Origin: Agromyces protaetiae
Lineage (GTDB): Bacteria > Actinomycetota > Actinomycetes > Actinomycetales > Microbacteriaceae
Assembly (NCBI RefSeq): GCF_004135405.1
Contig: NZ_CP035491.1
Location: 3,472,001-3,536,000 of the forward strand
Direction: 5' to 3'
DNA: 64,000 nt
Part shown: in pieces, positions 34,622 through 43,367 of the stretch
Layout: each line of letters begins with the position of its first letter
Numbering within the stretch: the stretch's first letter is position 1
Made by a program: the position numbers and the translations under genes
The notes under the pieces: model-generated
Database searches by the model: none
What the model was told of the DNA's origin: nothing
The model's input: the letters and a program-made list of their open reading frames with translations, nothing else

Positions 34622-36111
34622 CCGCCATCGCACGCCCCGGCAAGATCATCGCCGTGCACCTGAACTATCCGTCGCGCGCCGCTCAGCGGGGCCGCAGGCC
34701 CGCGCAGCCGAGCTACTTCTTGAAGCCGCAGTCCTCGCTCGGCGAGACGGGCGGCGTGATCGAGCGGCCGGACGGCACCGAGCTGCTCGCCTTCGAGGGC
34801 GAGATCGCGATCGTCGTCGGCACGCCGGCGCGCCGGGTCGCGCCTGAAGACGGCTGGTCGCACATCGCGGCGGTGACGGCCGCGAACGACTTCGGCCTCT
34901 ACGACCTGCGCGCGGCCGACAAGGGCTCGAACGTGCGGTCGAAGGGCGGCGACGGGTTCACCCCGCTCGGGCCCTCGCTCATCGACGCAGCCGGGTTCGC
35001 AGAAGGGGACTTCCGCGTGCGCACGTGGGTCAACGGCGTGCTCGTGCAGGATGACTCCTCCGATACGCTGCTCTTCCCGTTCGGGCGGCTCGTGGCCGAC
35101 CTGTCGCAGCACTTCACGCTCGAGACGGGCGACGTGATCTTGACGGGCACGCCAGCGGGGTCGTCGGTCGTCGTGCCGGGCGACGTCGTCGAGGTCGAGG
35201 TGGATGCCCCGGGGTCGCCCGGCGCGCCCACCACGGGCCGGCTCGTGACGACCGTCGTCGAAGGGCCCGCCGACGCCGGGTTCGGCGACTTCGGGTCGAA
35301 GCCCGCGGTCGACGACGTGCAGCGCGCCGAGGCGTGGGGGTCGGCCGAGGCGGCGGGGCTCGCAGCCCCCGAGCCGCAGCCCGAGGCATCCGCCTTCGAA
35401 CTCACCGACGAGCTCCGCGAGCGTCTCTCGCACGTCGCCGTCGCGACCCTCTCGGTCGCCCTCCGCAAGCGCGGATACCACGACGTCTTCATCGAGGGCG
35501 TGCACACGAATCTCCCCGGCGCCCGCATCGTCGGACGCGCGCGCACCCTGCGGTTCATCCCCGCGCGCCCCGACCTCTTCGAGTCGCACGGCGGCGGCTA
35601 CAACGCTCAGAAGCGCGCGTTCGACACGGTCGGCGCGGGCGAGGTGCTCGTCGTCGACGCGCGCGGCGAGCGCGGCACGGGCACCGTGGGCGACGTGCTC
35701 GCGCTCCGCGCGAAGGTCCGGGGCGCGGCGGGCATCGTGACCGACGGCGGCGTGCGCGACTTCGACGCGGTGCGCGAGATCGGCATCCCGGTGTTCTCGC
35801 AGGGCCCGCACCCGAGCGTCCTCGGCCGCAAGCACGTGCCATGGGAGGTCGACGTCGCGATCGCGTGCGGCGGAGCCGCGGTCGTGCCGGGTGATGTCAT
35901 CGTGGGCGACGGCGACGGGGCGATCGTCGTCCCGCCGCAGCTCGTCGAGGAGGTGCTCGCCGAGGCCGAGGCGCAGGACGCCGCCGACGCGTGGGTCGCG
36001 GCGCGCGTGGCCGAAGGCGAGGCGGTCGACGGACTGTTCCCGATGGATGCCTCGTGGCGCGCGCGCTACGAGCGGGAGCGCGGCGAGACATCCGACGGGG
36101 GCGCGAAGTGA
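34618..36111 (+). CDS. Fusion protein: fumarylacetoacetate-hydrolase domain + RraA-like domain (HpaG role likely)
   Basis: A 497-residue two-domain protein. Residues about 1-225 are an FAH-family domain (metal Glu pair in LLAFEGEIAIVVG, TAANDFGLYDLR, LTGTPAGSSVVVPGDVVEVEVD), the fold of HpaG 5-oxopent-3-ene-1,2,5-tricarboxylate decarboxylase/isomerase. After a linker rich in Ala/Pro/Glu, residues about 260-480 are an RraA-like domain (GIVTDGGVRDFDAVREIGIPV, VDVAIACGGAAVVPGDVIVGD), a fold that includes aldolases and decarboxylases. In enterobacteria HpaG is instead two FAH repeats. The pathway position fits decarboxylation and isomerisation of the ring-cleavage product; how the two domains divide the work is unknown. 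Confidence 0.85.
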   Translation: MTAIARPGKIIAVHLNYPSRAAQRGRRPAQPSYFLKPQSSLGETGGVIERPDGTELLAFEGEIAIVVGTPARRVAPEDGWSHIAAVTAANDFGLYDLRAADKGSNVRSKGGDGFTPLGPSLIDAAGFAEGDFRVRTWVNGVLVQDDSSDTLLFPFGRLVADLSQHFTLETGDVILTGTPAGSSVVVPGDVVEVEVDAPGSPGAPTTGRLVTTVVEGPADAGFGDFGSKPAVDDVQRAEAWGSAEAAGLAAPEPQPEASAFELTDELRERLSHVAVATLSVALRKRGYHDVFIEGVHTNLPGARIVGRARTLRFIPARPDLFESHGGGYNAQKRAFDTVGAGEVLVVDARGERGTGTVGDVLALRAKVRGAAGIVTDGGVRDFDAVREIGIPVFSQGPHPSVLGRKHVPWEVDVAIACGGAAVVPGDVIVGDGDGAIVVPPQLVEEVLAEAEAQDAADAWVAARVAEGEAVDGLFPMDASWRARYERERGETSDGGAK

Positions 36112-36779
36112 CCGCCGAGTCGAAGTCGCAGCGCGCGTACCGGTTCATCCGCGAACGCATCGACGACGGCCGCTTCGTTCCGGGATACCGGCTCGTGCTC
36201 GCGCAGCTCGCGGGCGAGCTCGACGTCTCGGTCGTGCCCGTGCGCGAGGCGATCCGCCGCCTCGAGGCCGAGGGGCTCGTGACGTTCGAGCGGAACGTCG
36301 GCGCGCAGGTCGCCCTCGTCGACCCGTCGGAGTACCGCATCACGATGGAGACGCTCGCGCTCGTCGAGGGGTTCGCGACGGGGCTCGCCGCTCCCCTCCT
36401 CACCCCTGGGCACGTCGCGCGGGCGCGCGAGGTCAACGAGCGGATGCGCCGCACCCTCGTGGATTTCGACCCGCACCGGTTCACCGAGCTCAATCTCGAG
36501 TTCCACTCGGTGCTGTTCGAGGCGTGCCCGAACCCGCACGTCCTCGACCTCGTCCACCGCGGGTGGAGCCGCCTGCGGGTACTCCGCGACTCGTCGTTCA
36601 GCTTCGTGCCGGGCAGGGCGCGCGAGTCGGTCGAGGAGCACGACCGCATCCTCGACCTCGTCAAGCGGGGCGCGCCGCCGCTCGAGATCGAGCTCGCGGC
36701 GCGCGCCCACCGCACGGCGACGCTCGACGCCGTCCTCGCACACCAGACCCACCACCGAACGCAGGAGCGAACCGCATGA
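36108..36779 (+). CDS. GntR-family (FadR/FCD) regulator of the hpa operon
   Basis: A 223-residue regulator. The winged helix is at residues about 8-72 (RAYRFIRERIDDGRFVPG, VPVREAIRRLEAEGLV), and the C-terminal all-helical FCD ligand domain carries the metal-binding His pattern (LNLEFHSVLF, EEHDRILDLV, AARAHRTATLDAV). Start is GTG 36108, overlapping the previous stop (GTGA); its stop overlaps hpaE (ATGA). Lying inside the operon, it is probably autoregulatory through the palindrome at 32912. Confidence 0.92.
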   Translation: MTAESKSQRAYRFIRERIDDGRFVPGYRLVLAQLAGELDVSVVPVREAIRRLEAEGLVTFERNVGAQVALVDPSEYRITMETLALVEGFATGLAAPLLTPGHVARAREVNERMRRTLVDFDPHRFTELNLEFHSVLFEACPNPHVLDLVHRGWSRLRVLRDSSFSFVPGRARESVEEHDRILDLVKRGAPPLEIELAARAHRTATLDAVLAHQTHHRTQERTA

Positions 36780-38272
36780 CCCGCCATATTCCGCACGGCA
36801 TCCCCGACCGCATCCGCCACTACATCGACGGCGCATGGGCCGACTCGCTCGGCGGCGAGACGTTCGACGTCCTCGACCCCGTGACGAACGAGGTCTACGT
36901 GCAGGCGTCCGCAGGGCAGCAGGCCGACGTCGACCGCGCCGTCGCGGCCGCGAAACGCGCGTTCGACGAAGGCCCGTGGCCGCGGCTCCTCCCTAGGCAG
37001 CGCTCGCGCGTGCTGCATCGGATCGCGGATCTCGTCGAGGCATCCGACCGTCGTCTCGCCGAACTCGAGACGTTCGACACGGGCCTGCCGATCACGCAGT
37101 CGCTCGGGCAGGCGCAGCGCGCCGCCGAGAACTTCCGGTTCTTCGCCGACCTGATCGTCGCCCAGCACGACGACGCATTCAAGGTGCCGGGCCGCCAGAT
37201 GAACTATGTGAACCGCAAGCCCAAGGGCGTCGCGGGCCTCATCACGCCGTGGAACACGCCCTTCATGCTCGAGTCGTGGAAGCTCGCGCCTGCGCTCGCG
37301 ACGGGCAACACGGTCGTGCTGAAGCCTGCCGAGTTCACGCCGCTGTCGGCGTCGCTGTGGGCCGACATCTTCCGCGAGGCAGGGCTCCCCGACGGCGTTT
37401 TCAACCTCGTCAACGGGCTCGGCGAGGAGGCGGGCGACGCGCTCGTCAAGCACCCCGACGTGCCGCTCATCTCGTTCACGGGTGAGAGCTCGACGGGCTC
37501 GCTCATCTTCGCGAACGCGGCGCCGTTCTTGAAGGGGCTCTCGATGGAGCTCGGCGGCAAGAGCCCCGCCGTCGTGTTCGCCGACGCCGACCTCGAGGCC
37601 GCCCTCGACGCGACGCTCTTCGGCGTGTTCTCGCTCAACGGCGAGCGCTGCACGGCCGGCTCGCGCATTCTCGTCGAGCGGTCGATCTACGACGAGTTCG
37701 TCGCCCGCTACGCGGCCCGCGCCGAGAAGATCGTCGTCGGCGACCCCGCCGACCCCGCGACCGAGGTCGGCGCGCTCGTGCACCCCGAGCACTACGCCAA
37801 GGTCATGTCGTACGTGGAGATCGGCAAGGCCGAGGCGCGGCTCGTCGCAGGCGGCGGGCGGCCCGACGGCTTCGGCGAGTCGGGCAACTGGGTCGCCCCG
37901 ACGGTGTTCGCGGATGTCTCGCCCGACGCCCGGATCTTCCAGGAGGAGATCTTCGGGCCCGTCGTCGCGATCACGCCGTTCGACGACGATGCCGAGGCGC
38001 TGCGCCTCGCCAACCACACGAAGTACGGCCTCGCCGCCTACATCTGGACGAACGACCTCAAGCGCGCGCACACCTTCGCACAAAACGTCGAGGCCGGCAT
38101 GGTGTGGCTCAACTCGAACAACGTGCGCGACCTCCGCACGCCGTTCGGCGGCGTCAAGGCGTCGGGCCTCGGCCACGAGGGCGGGTACCGCTCGATCGAC
38201 TTCTACACCGACCAGCAGGCCGTGCACATCACCCTCGACGAGGCGCACTCGCCGCGCTTCGGGCGCGGCTGA
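36776..38272 (+). CDS. hpaE: 5-carboxymethyl-2-hydroxymuconate semialdehyde dehydrogenase
   Basis: A 498-residue NAD-dependent aldehyde dehydrogenase. Catalytic residues can be placed: Asn160 (ITPWNTPF), Lys183 (VLKPAEFTP), Glu258 (MELGGKSP) and nucleophile Cys292 (NGERCTAGS). Length and context identify it as HpaE, which oxidises the semialdehyde formed by HpaD. It starts within the GntR stop and ends 54 bp before hpaD. Confidence 0.93.
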   Translation: MTRHIPHGIPDRIRHYIDGAWADSLGGETFDVLDPVTNEVYVQASAGQQADVDRAVAAAKRAFDEGPWPRLLPRQRSRVLHRIADLVEASDRRLAELETFDTGLPITQSLGQAQRAAENFRFFADLIVAQHDDAFKVPGRQMNYVNRKPKGVAGLITPWNTPFMLESWKLAPALATGNTVVLKPAEFTPLSASLWADIFREAGLPDGVFNLVNGLGEEAGDALVKHPDVPLISFTGESSTGSLIFANAAPFLKGLSMELGGKSPAVVFADADLEAALDATLFGVFSLNGERCTAGSRILVERSIYDEFVARYAARAEKIVVGDPADPATEVGALVHPEHYAKVMSYVEIGKAEARLVAGGGRPDGFGESGNWVAPTVFADVSPDARIFQEEIFGPVVAITPFDDDAEALRLANHTKYGLAAYIWTNDLKRAHTFAQNVEAGMVWLNSNNVRDLRTPFGGVKASGLGHEGGYRSIDFYTDQQAVHITLDEAHSPRFGRG

Positions 38273-38326
38273 GGCATCCGCTCGCTTGTTGAACCCGCCA
38301 CCGACCGACGCAAGGACGCATCGAAC

Positions 38327-39400
38327 ATGACCGCACCCATCCCGACCCCGACCTCCCCGGCGCCCGACATCGTGCGCTGCGCGTACATGGAGCTCGTCGT
38401 CACCGACCTCGCCGCGTCGCGGCAGTTCTACGTCGACGTGCTCGGCCTCGTCGTGACCGAGGAGACCGACGACGCCGTCTACCTCCGCAGTTTCGAAGAG
38501 TTCATCCACCACAACCTCGTGCTCCGGCGCGGGCCGATCGCGGCCGTCGCCGTGTTCTCGTACCGAGTGCGCACGCCCGAAGACCTCGACAAGGCAGTCG
38601 CCTTCTACGAAGAGCTCGGCTGCCGCGTCGAGCGTCGCGCTTCGGGATGGACCAAGGGCATCGGCGACTCGGTGCGCGTCGAAGACCCGCTCGGCTTCCC
38701 GTACGAGTTCTTCTACGAGGTCGAGCACGTCGAGCGCCTCGCCTGGCGTTACGACCTGCAGACCCCCGGATGCCTCGTGCGACTCGACCACTTCAACCAG
38801 GTCACCCCCGACGTTCCGCGCGCGGTGGCCTACATGGAGGACCTCGGGTTCCGGGTGACCGAAGACATCCAGGATGACTCCGGCACGACCTATGCCGCGT
38901 GGATGCGCCGGAAGCCCACCGTGCACGACACCGCCATGACGGGCGGCGACGGCCCCCGCATGCACCACGTCGCGTTCGCGACCCACGAAAAGCACAACAT
39001 CATCGCGATCTGCGACAAGCTCGGCGCCCTCCGCCGCTCCGACGCGATCGAGCGCGGCCCCGGCCGGCACGGCGTCTCGAACGCGTTCTACCTGTACCTC
39101 CGCGACCCCGACGGGCACCGCGTCGAGATCTACACGCAGGACTACTGGACGGGCGACCCCGACAACCCCGTCGTCACGTGGGACGTGCACGACAACCAGC
39201 GCCGCGACTGGTGGGGCAACCCCGTCGTGCCCTCCTGGTACACCGACGCGTCGCTCGTGCTCGACCTCGACGGCAACCCCAAGCCGCTCGTGACGCGCAC
39301 CGACGACTCCGAGATGGAGGTCACGATCGGCGCCGACGGATTCTCGTACACGCGCAAGGGCGACGAGGAGCACGGTTTCAAGCTCGGCCACACCCTCTGA
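38327..39400 (+). CDS. hpaD: 3,4-dihydroxyphenylacetate 2,3-dioxygenase (extradiol)
   Basis: A 357-residue vicinal-oxygen-chelate dioxygenase that opens the homoprotocatechuate ring. The residue numbering coincides with the well-studied Brevibacterium fuscum enzyme: metal ligands His155 (VRLDHFNQ), His214 (RMHHVAF) and Glu267 (HRVEIYT), and second-sphere His200, His248 and Tyr257, are all at those positions. This makes the assignment very firm. It is the last gene of the operon and ends 22 bp before a terminator hairpin. No hydroxyphenylacetate monooxygenase (hpaBC) is in the window. Confidence 0.96.
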   Translation: MTAPIPTPTSPAPDIVRCAYMELVVTDLAASRQFYVDVLGLVVTEETDDAVYLRSFEEFIHHNLVLRRGPIAAVAVFSYRVRTPEDLDKAVAFYEELGCRVERRASGWTKGIGDSVRVEDPLGFPYEFFYEVEHVERLAWRYDLQTPGCLVRLDHFNQVTPDVPRAVAYMEDLGFRVTEDIQDDSGTTYAAWMRRKPTVHDTAMTGGDGPRMHHVAFATHEKHNIIAICDKLGALRRSDAIERGPGRHGVSNAFYLYLRDPDGHRVEIYTQDYWTGDPDNPVVTWDVHDNQRRDWWGNPVVPSWYTDASLVLDLDGNPKPLVTRTDDSEMEVTIGADGFSYTRKGDEEHGFKLGHTL

Positions 39401-39422
39401 GCCATCACCCGCACGACGCAGG

Positions 39423-39455
39423 AAGGGCGCCGCAGCGATCAGCTGGGGCGCCCTT
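39423..39455. terminator. Bidirectional terminator after hpaD
   Basis: AAGGGCGCC (39423-39431) pairs with GGCGCCCTT (39447-39455) around a 15-nt loop, between the convergent hpaD and lipoprotein genes. Confidence 0.8.
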
Positions 39456-39471
39456 CGGCGTTCGGAAGCGC

Positions 39472-40146
39472 CTACTTCTGGAAGAAGACCGGGGTGCCGT
39501 CGTACTCGCCGAACGGGTTGTCGTCGACCGAGCTGTTGCCCGTCCAGATCATGCCGCCGACGGGGTCGCCGCCCTCGACCCAGGCGCCCACGAGGCAGCC
39601 CGGGATCGTCTCGACGCCCGCGTCGAACTCCTCGGTGAAGGACTCGCTGTTGCAGTCGTCCCACGAGATGACCGAGACTTCCTGCGCACGCAGGCCGTTG
39701 ACGTCGGCGGGCCGGAAGTCGGTGTAGTTCGAGTTGTACGCGATGTCGTCGCCCGAGACCTTCTTCGTCTCGAAGCGGATGAGCTCGACGTGGTAGCCCT
39801 TGAGCTCGGGGATCTCGCTCACGAGCAGGTCGACCTGCGCCTGCGTGGCCGTCTCGACGCCGACGAGGCGGGTCTGGAGCACGGCCTTCGCGTCGTCGTA
39901 GTTCACGAACTCATAGGTCGCCCATTCGCCTGCCGCGACGGTCTGGCCGGGCTGGAGGAGTTCACCCGGCACCGCCGCCGACGCGTCGTCGGCGGACTCG
40001 GCCGTGTCCTCGACGGGCGCCTCGGCGACCGGCTCGTCGTCGACCGGTGCCTGGTTGATCGCGGGAACGAGGCTGCAGCCGGTGAGGGCGGAAGCAGCGA
40101 TGACGATGGCCGCGAGACTCGCGATCCGGGTGGCCTTCTTCAGCAT
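39472..40146 (-). CDS. Putative lipoprotein, function unknown
   Basis: A 224-residue exported protein. The signal peptide MLKKATRIASLAAIVIAAS ends in the lipobox ALTGC (Cys24). An acidic, Ala/Pro-rich linker of about 50 residues follows, then a folded domain of roughly 150 residues (GEWATYEFVNYDDAKAVLQT, LVSEIPELKGYHVELIRFE, then WDDCNSE and GCLVGAWVEGGDPVGGMIW) with two Cys that could form a disulphide. I do not recognise the domain; the WVEGG-VGGMIW pattern recalls proteins that display a folded Ig-like beta-sandwich. I placed the start at ATG 40146, with an AGGAG site upstream. Confidence 0.78.
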   Translation of the reverse strand: MLKKATRIASLAAIVIAASALTGCSLVPAINQAPVDDEPVAEAPVEDTAESADDASAAVPGELLQPGQTVAAGEWATYEFVNYDDAKAVLQTRLVGVETATQAQVDLLVSEIPELKGYHVELIRFETKKVSGDDIAYNSNYTDFRPADVNGLRAQEVSVISWDDCNSESFTEEFDAGVETIPGCLVGAWVEGGDPVGGMIWTGNSSVDDNPFGEYDGTPVFFQK

Positions 40147-40319
40147 GGTTCTCCTGTGTTCTCGACCTCGCCCCGCGCGCAACGCACGCGCGCCGAAGCG
40201 CCGAAGCGGCCGGCGGTGAGGTCATGGTGGATGTTCTCGACCCCGCGAGAACGGGACCAACTCTACGGTTCGCTCGACGACCGGGCGATGGGGAGCACTC
40301 CCCCTGTGGAGAACGCGCG

Positions 40320-41099
40320 TTACTCGAAGAACCCGATCGCCGCGTCCTTGAAGATCCGGCTCGTGAGCGACGACACGTGGTCGCGCCCGGGGATGACGAC
40401 GAGTTCGCTCCCGCGCTCGCGCGCGAGCTCGTCGACGCCGAGCGGCACGGGGTCGAGCTCGCCCGCGACGAACAGCACGGGCAGCTCCGGAGGCAGGACG
40501 AGGTTCGCCCCCGCGATCTCCTTCGCCATCGCGAGCAGCAGCTCAGGCGTCGTGCCGCCGAGGAGCGCCTGGCCGAGCACCCGTCCGACGACGGCGTGTT
40601 CGCCGAGCTCCTCGCGCCGCATGAGCGAGCCGATCTCGGCGAGGAGCCCGCCGTTGGCGAGCAGCTCGGTCGGGCCCGCCCCGCCGATGACGACTCGCCG
40701 CACCCGCTCGGGCGCGACGTCGAGCAGCACCGATACGACCCTCGCCCCGAGCGAGTAGCCGACGACGTCGACGACGTCGACGCCCGCCGAGTCGAGCACC
40801 GCGACGAGGTCCTCGCCGAGGAGGGACGGGCGGTACGAACCGGCCTCCGTCGGACGGTCGCTGTCGCCGTGCCCGCGCAGGTCGACCGTGACGACCGCGC
40901 GCCCCGCCTGTTCGAGCGCCCGCACCCACCCCGTCGCGAGCCACGTGTAGGCGGCGTTCGACGCGAACCCGTGCACGAGCAGCACCGGCGGGTGCGAGGC
41001 ATCCGCCCGATCGAGCCCGTAGACGCGATACGCGATGAGGACGTCGTCGGAGGCCTCGGCGTGCAGGGTCGGCGCGACGGGCAGCCCCGGCATGCTCAT
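40320..41099 (-). CDS. Alpha/beta-fold hydrolase
   Basis: A 259-residue hydrolase. The oxyanion region is VLLVHGFASNAAYTW, followed by DLRGHGDSDRP, the nucleophile elbow VGYSLGAR (Ser), the acid in FVAGELDPVPLG and the catalytic His in VIPGRDHVSSL. This is the common haloperoxidase/esterase-like group; the substrate is unknown. Its start overlaps the pncA stop (ATGA), so the two are cotranscribed. Confidence 0.87.
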   Translation of the reverse strand: MSMPGLPVAPTLHAEASDDVLIAYRVYGLDRADASHPPVLLVHGFASNAAYTWLATGWVRALEQAGRAVVTVDLRGHGDSDRPTEAGSYRPSLLGEDLVAVLDSAGVDVVDVVGYSLGARVVSVLLDVAPERVRRVVIGGAGPTELLANGGLLAEIGSLMRREELGEHAVVGRVLGQALLGGTTPELLLAMAKEIAGANLVLPPELPVLFVAGELDPVPLGVDELARERGSELVVIPGRDHVSSLTSRIFKDAAIGFFE

Positions 41100-41722
41100 G
41101 CGGATGCCTCGGGGCCGCTCTGTGCGGCGACCACGTCGAGCACCGACGACTCGGCGAGCGCGGCGCCCGCGTGCGCGAGTTCGGCGAGCGCCCGCTCGCT
41201 CGAATCGGGGGCGACGCCCGCGACGAGATCGGTGAACACGCGCACGTGGCGGCCGTGCTCGATGGCGTCGAGCGCCGACGCGCGCACGCAGTAGTCGGTC
41301 GCGATGCCGACGACGTCGACTTCGGTCGCGCCGTGCGCGTCGAGGAGCTGCGACACCGTGCGGCCCTCGTCGTCGACGCCCTCGAACGCCGAGTAGGCGG
41401 GCTTGCCCTGCCCCTTCTTGATGTGGGCGTCGACGCCCGTCGTGTCGAGGTCGGGGTGGTAGTCGGCGCCCGTCGAGCCCGCGACGCAGTGCTCGGGCCA
41501 GGTCTCGACGAAGTCGGGAGCATCGCCCTGGGCGAAGTGTCCGCCGTTGTCGTTGTCGGCGTCGTGCCAGTCGCGCGACGCGATGACGAGGTCGTAGGCG
41601 TCGCGGTGCTTGGCGAGGAGCGTGCTGACGCCCGCGGCGACCGCGGCGCCGCCGTCGACCCCGAGGGCGCCGCCTTCGGTGAAGTCGTTCTGCACGTCGA
41701 CGATGATCAGGGCGCGTGTCAT
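41096..41722 (-). CDS. pncA: Nicotinamidase / isochorismatase-family hydrolase
   Basis: A 208-residue amidase converting nicotinamide to nicotinate for NAD salvage. Catalytic triad: Asp9 (IIVDVQNDF), Lys102/103 (HIKKGQ) and Cys145 (ATDYCVRASA). Metal ligands Asp51, His53 and His62 (RDWHDAD, GGHFAQG) are present, which separates nicotinamidases from plain isochorismatases. It is first in a two-gene unit with the alpha/beta hydrolase. Confidence 0.93.
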   Translation of the reverse strand: MTRALIIVDVQNDFTEGGALGVDGGAAVAAGVSTLLAKHRDAYDLVIASRDWHDADNDNGGHFAQGDAPDFVETWPEHCVAGSTGADYHPDLDTTGVDAHIKKGQGKPAYSAFEGVDDEGRTVSQLLDAHGATEVDVVGIATDYCVRASALDAIEHGRHVRVFTDLVAGVAPDSSERALAELAHAGAALAESSVLDVVAAQSGPEASA

Positions 41723-41800
41723 GCTCCCATTGTGGCCCGCCCCGGGGCATCCGTCGCCCCCGTCGGAGGGACTTCGCGAGCATCCCCGTGCGAAAGCCGT

Positions 41801-43324
41801 CTACAGGTTCGACAGATTGTCGCCGCAGCGGAAGAAGCCCGCGGTGAGCGCGTCGATCGCCTGCTTGGCGCTGTCGTCGACGTCGTCGAGGGCGTAGATC
41901 GCGAACGTGAGCACGGCGCCGTCCTGTGCGTGGATGATGCCCGAGAGGGTGTAGCCGGTCTCGATCCAGCCGGTCTTCGCGAAGACGTTGCCGTCGGCGA
42001 CCGAGGCGTCGCCCGTGAAGCGGTCGCTGTACGAGAGGGAGCCGCGGGGGCCGCCCGCGATGGGCAGCCCGTCGCGGAGCGGTCCGAGGTTGCCCTCGCG
42101 GGCCTCGATCTTGACGAAGAGCTGCGTGAGGTACGACGGCGGCACGGCGTTGAAGTCGCTGAGGCCCGACCCGTCGACGATATGGATGCCCGCCGTGTCG
42201 ACGCCGTAGGCGGCGAGTCCTTGGAGGACGCCGGCGTTGATCGCGTCGAACGAGTTCCCCGCGCCCGTGTGGATCGCGACGAGCCGCGCGAGCATCTCGG
42301 CGACGGAGTTGTCGGAGACGATGAGGGCCTTGTCGACGAGTTCGGCGACCGTCGGCGAGACGACCTGCCCGAGCTGCTGCGTGCCGCCGGGGGCGGTGCC
42401 GCGTTCGATCGTCTGGATGCCGCCGAGCTCCGACGCGAACGCGTCGCCCGCGCGGCCGATCGGGTCGGAGCTGCGGGTCGAGGTCTCGGCGCCGGGATTG
42501 TTGCGGTCGCCGTCGACCTGCAGCGCCGTGATCTGCGACATGTAGCCCTCGTCGCGCTCGACGGTGTCCCAGCTGTCGTGCCACTCAGGGCCGCCGAACA
42601 GGCTCGAATCGAGGATGAGCTTCGTGAGCGGCGGGTTCTGGGGGTCGGCGTTCCACGCGGCGCGCACTTGCGCGGCGAGGTCGTCGAGGTGGGCGGCGCC
42701 CGGGTAGACGGTGCGTGTGCCCGACGGGGTGCGCGAGAGGGTGAGGTCGCCGCCGCCGACGAGCACGACCGAGCCGGGCTCGGCGCCCTTCACGACCGTC
42801 GTCGCCGCCCGGAAGTCGGGACCGAGCACGTCGAGCGCGGCCGCCGTCGTCAGCACCTTCATGACGCTCGCGGTGCGCGACGGGGTGCCGCCGCCGCGGT
42901 CGTAGAGCACCTCGCCCGTCGCCGCATTGCGCACTTGCGCCTGCATGCTGCCGAGCCGTCCGTCGGCGGCGAGCTCGGCGACCGAGCACGAGCGGACGTG
43001 CGCGGGCGCGGCGAGCACCGCGGGCCGCGGACGCGCCGGGTCGACCGTGGGCGTGGGCGTAGGGGTCGCGGTCGGCGTGGGCGCGGCGACCGGTGCGACG
43101 GGCGTCGCGATCGACGTGCCAGCGAGGACGGCGCCCGTGCCCAGCAGGGCGAACGCGACGACGCCCGCGGCGATGCCGAGCCCGAGCCGGTGACGCTTCG
43201 CGAAGGATCGGACCGAGGTCAGGATGCCGCCGCGCGGCGTCTGCTCGACGGCAGGCGTCGGCTCGGGGGCATCCGGAGCCGCTGAGGCGCCCGTCTGCGC
43301 CCCGTCATCCGTCTCGTCGGCCAT
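41801..43324 (-). CDS. dacB: D-alanyl-D-alanine carboxypeptidase/endopeptidase (PBP4, peptidase S13)
   Basis: A 507-residue low-molecular-weight penicillin-binding protein. A cytoplasmic N-terminal region of about 45 residues precedes one membrane anchor (LGIAAGVVAFALLGTGAVLAG, 49-69) and a Pro/Thr linker. The active-site motifs are Ser153-Val-Met-Lys156 (SxxK), Ser337-Asp-Asn339 (SxN) and Lys450-Thr-Gly452 (KTG). It trims or cleaves peptidoglycan cross-bridges outside the membrane. The acidic N-terminal tail is longer than in many homologues. Confidence 0.93.
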   Translation of the reverse strand: MADETDDGAQTGASAAPDAPEPTPAVEQTPRGGILTSVRSFAKRHRLGLGIAAGVVAFALLGTGAVLAGTSIATPVAPVAAPTPTATPTPTPTVDPARPRPAVLAAPAHVRSCSVAELAADGRLGSMQAQVRNAATGEVLYDRGGGTPSRTASVMKVLTTAAALDVLGPDFRAATTVVKGAEPGSVVLVGGGDLTLSRTPSGTRTVYPGAAHLDDLAAQVRAAWNADPQNPPLTKLILDSSLFGGPEWHDSWDTVERDEGYMSQITALQVDGDRNNPGAETSTRSSDPIGRAGDAFASELGGIQTIERGTAPGGTQQLGQVVSPTVAELVDKALIVSDNSVAEMLARLVAIHTGAGNSFDAINAGVLQGLAAYGVDTAGIHIVDGSGLSDFNAVPPSYLTQLFVKIEAREGNLGPLRDGLPIAGGPRGSLSYSDRFTGDASVADGNVFAKTGWIETGYTLSGIIHAQDGAVLTFAIYALDDVDDSAKQAIDALTAGFFRCGDNLSNL

Positions 43325-43367
43325 CCCGGCAGTCTACGAACGCAACCTGAACGCTCGCGAGGGAACC

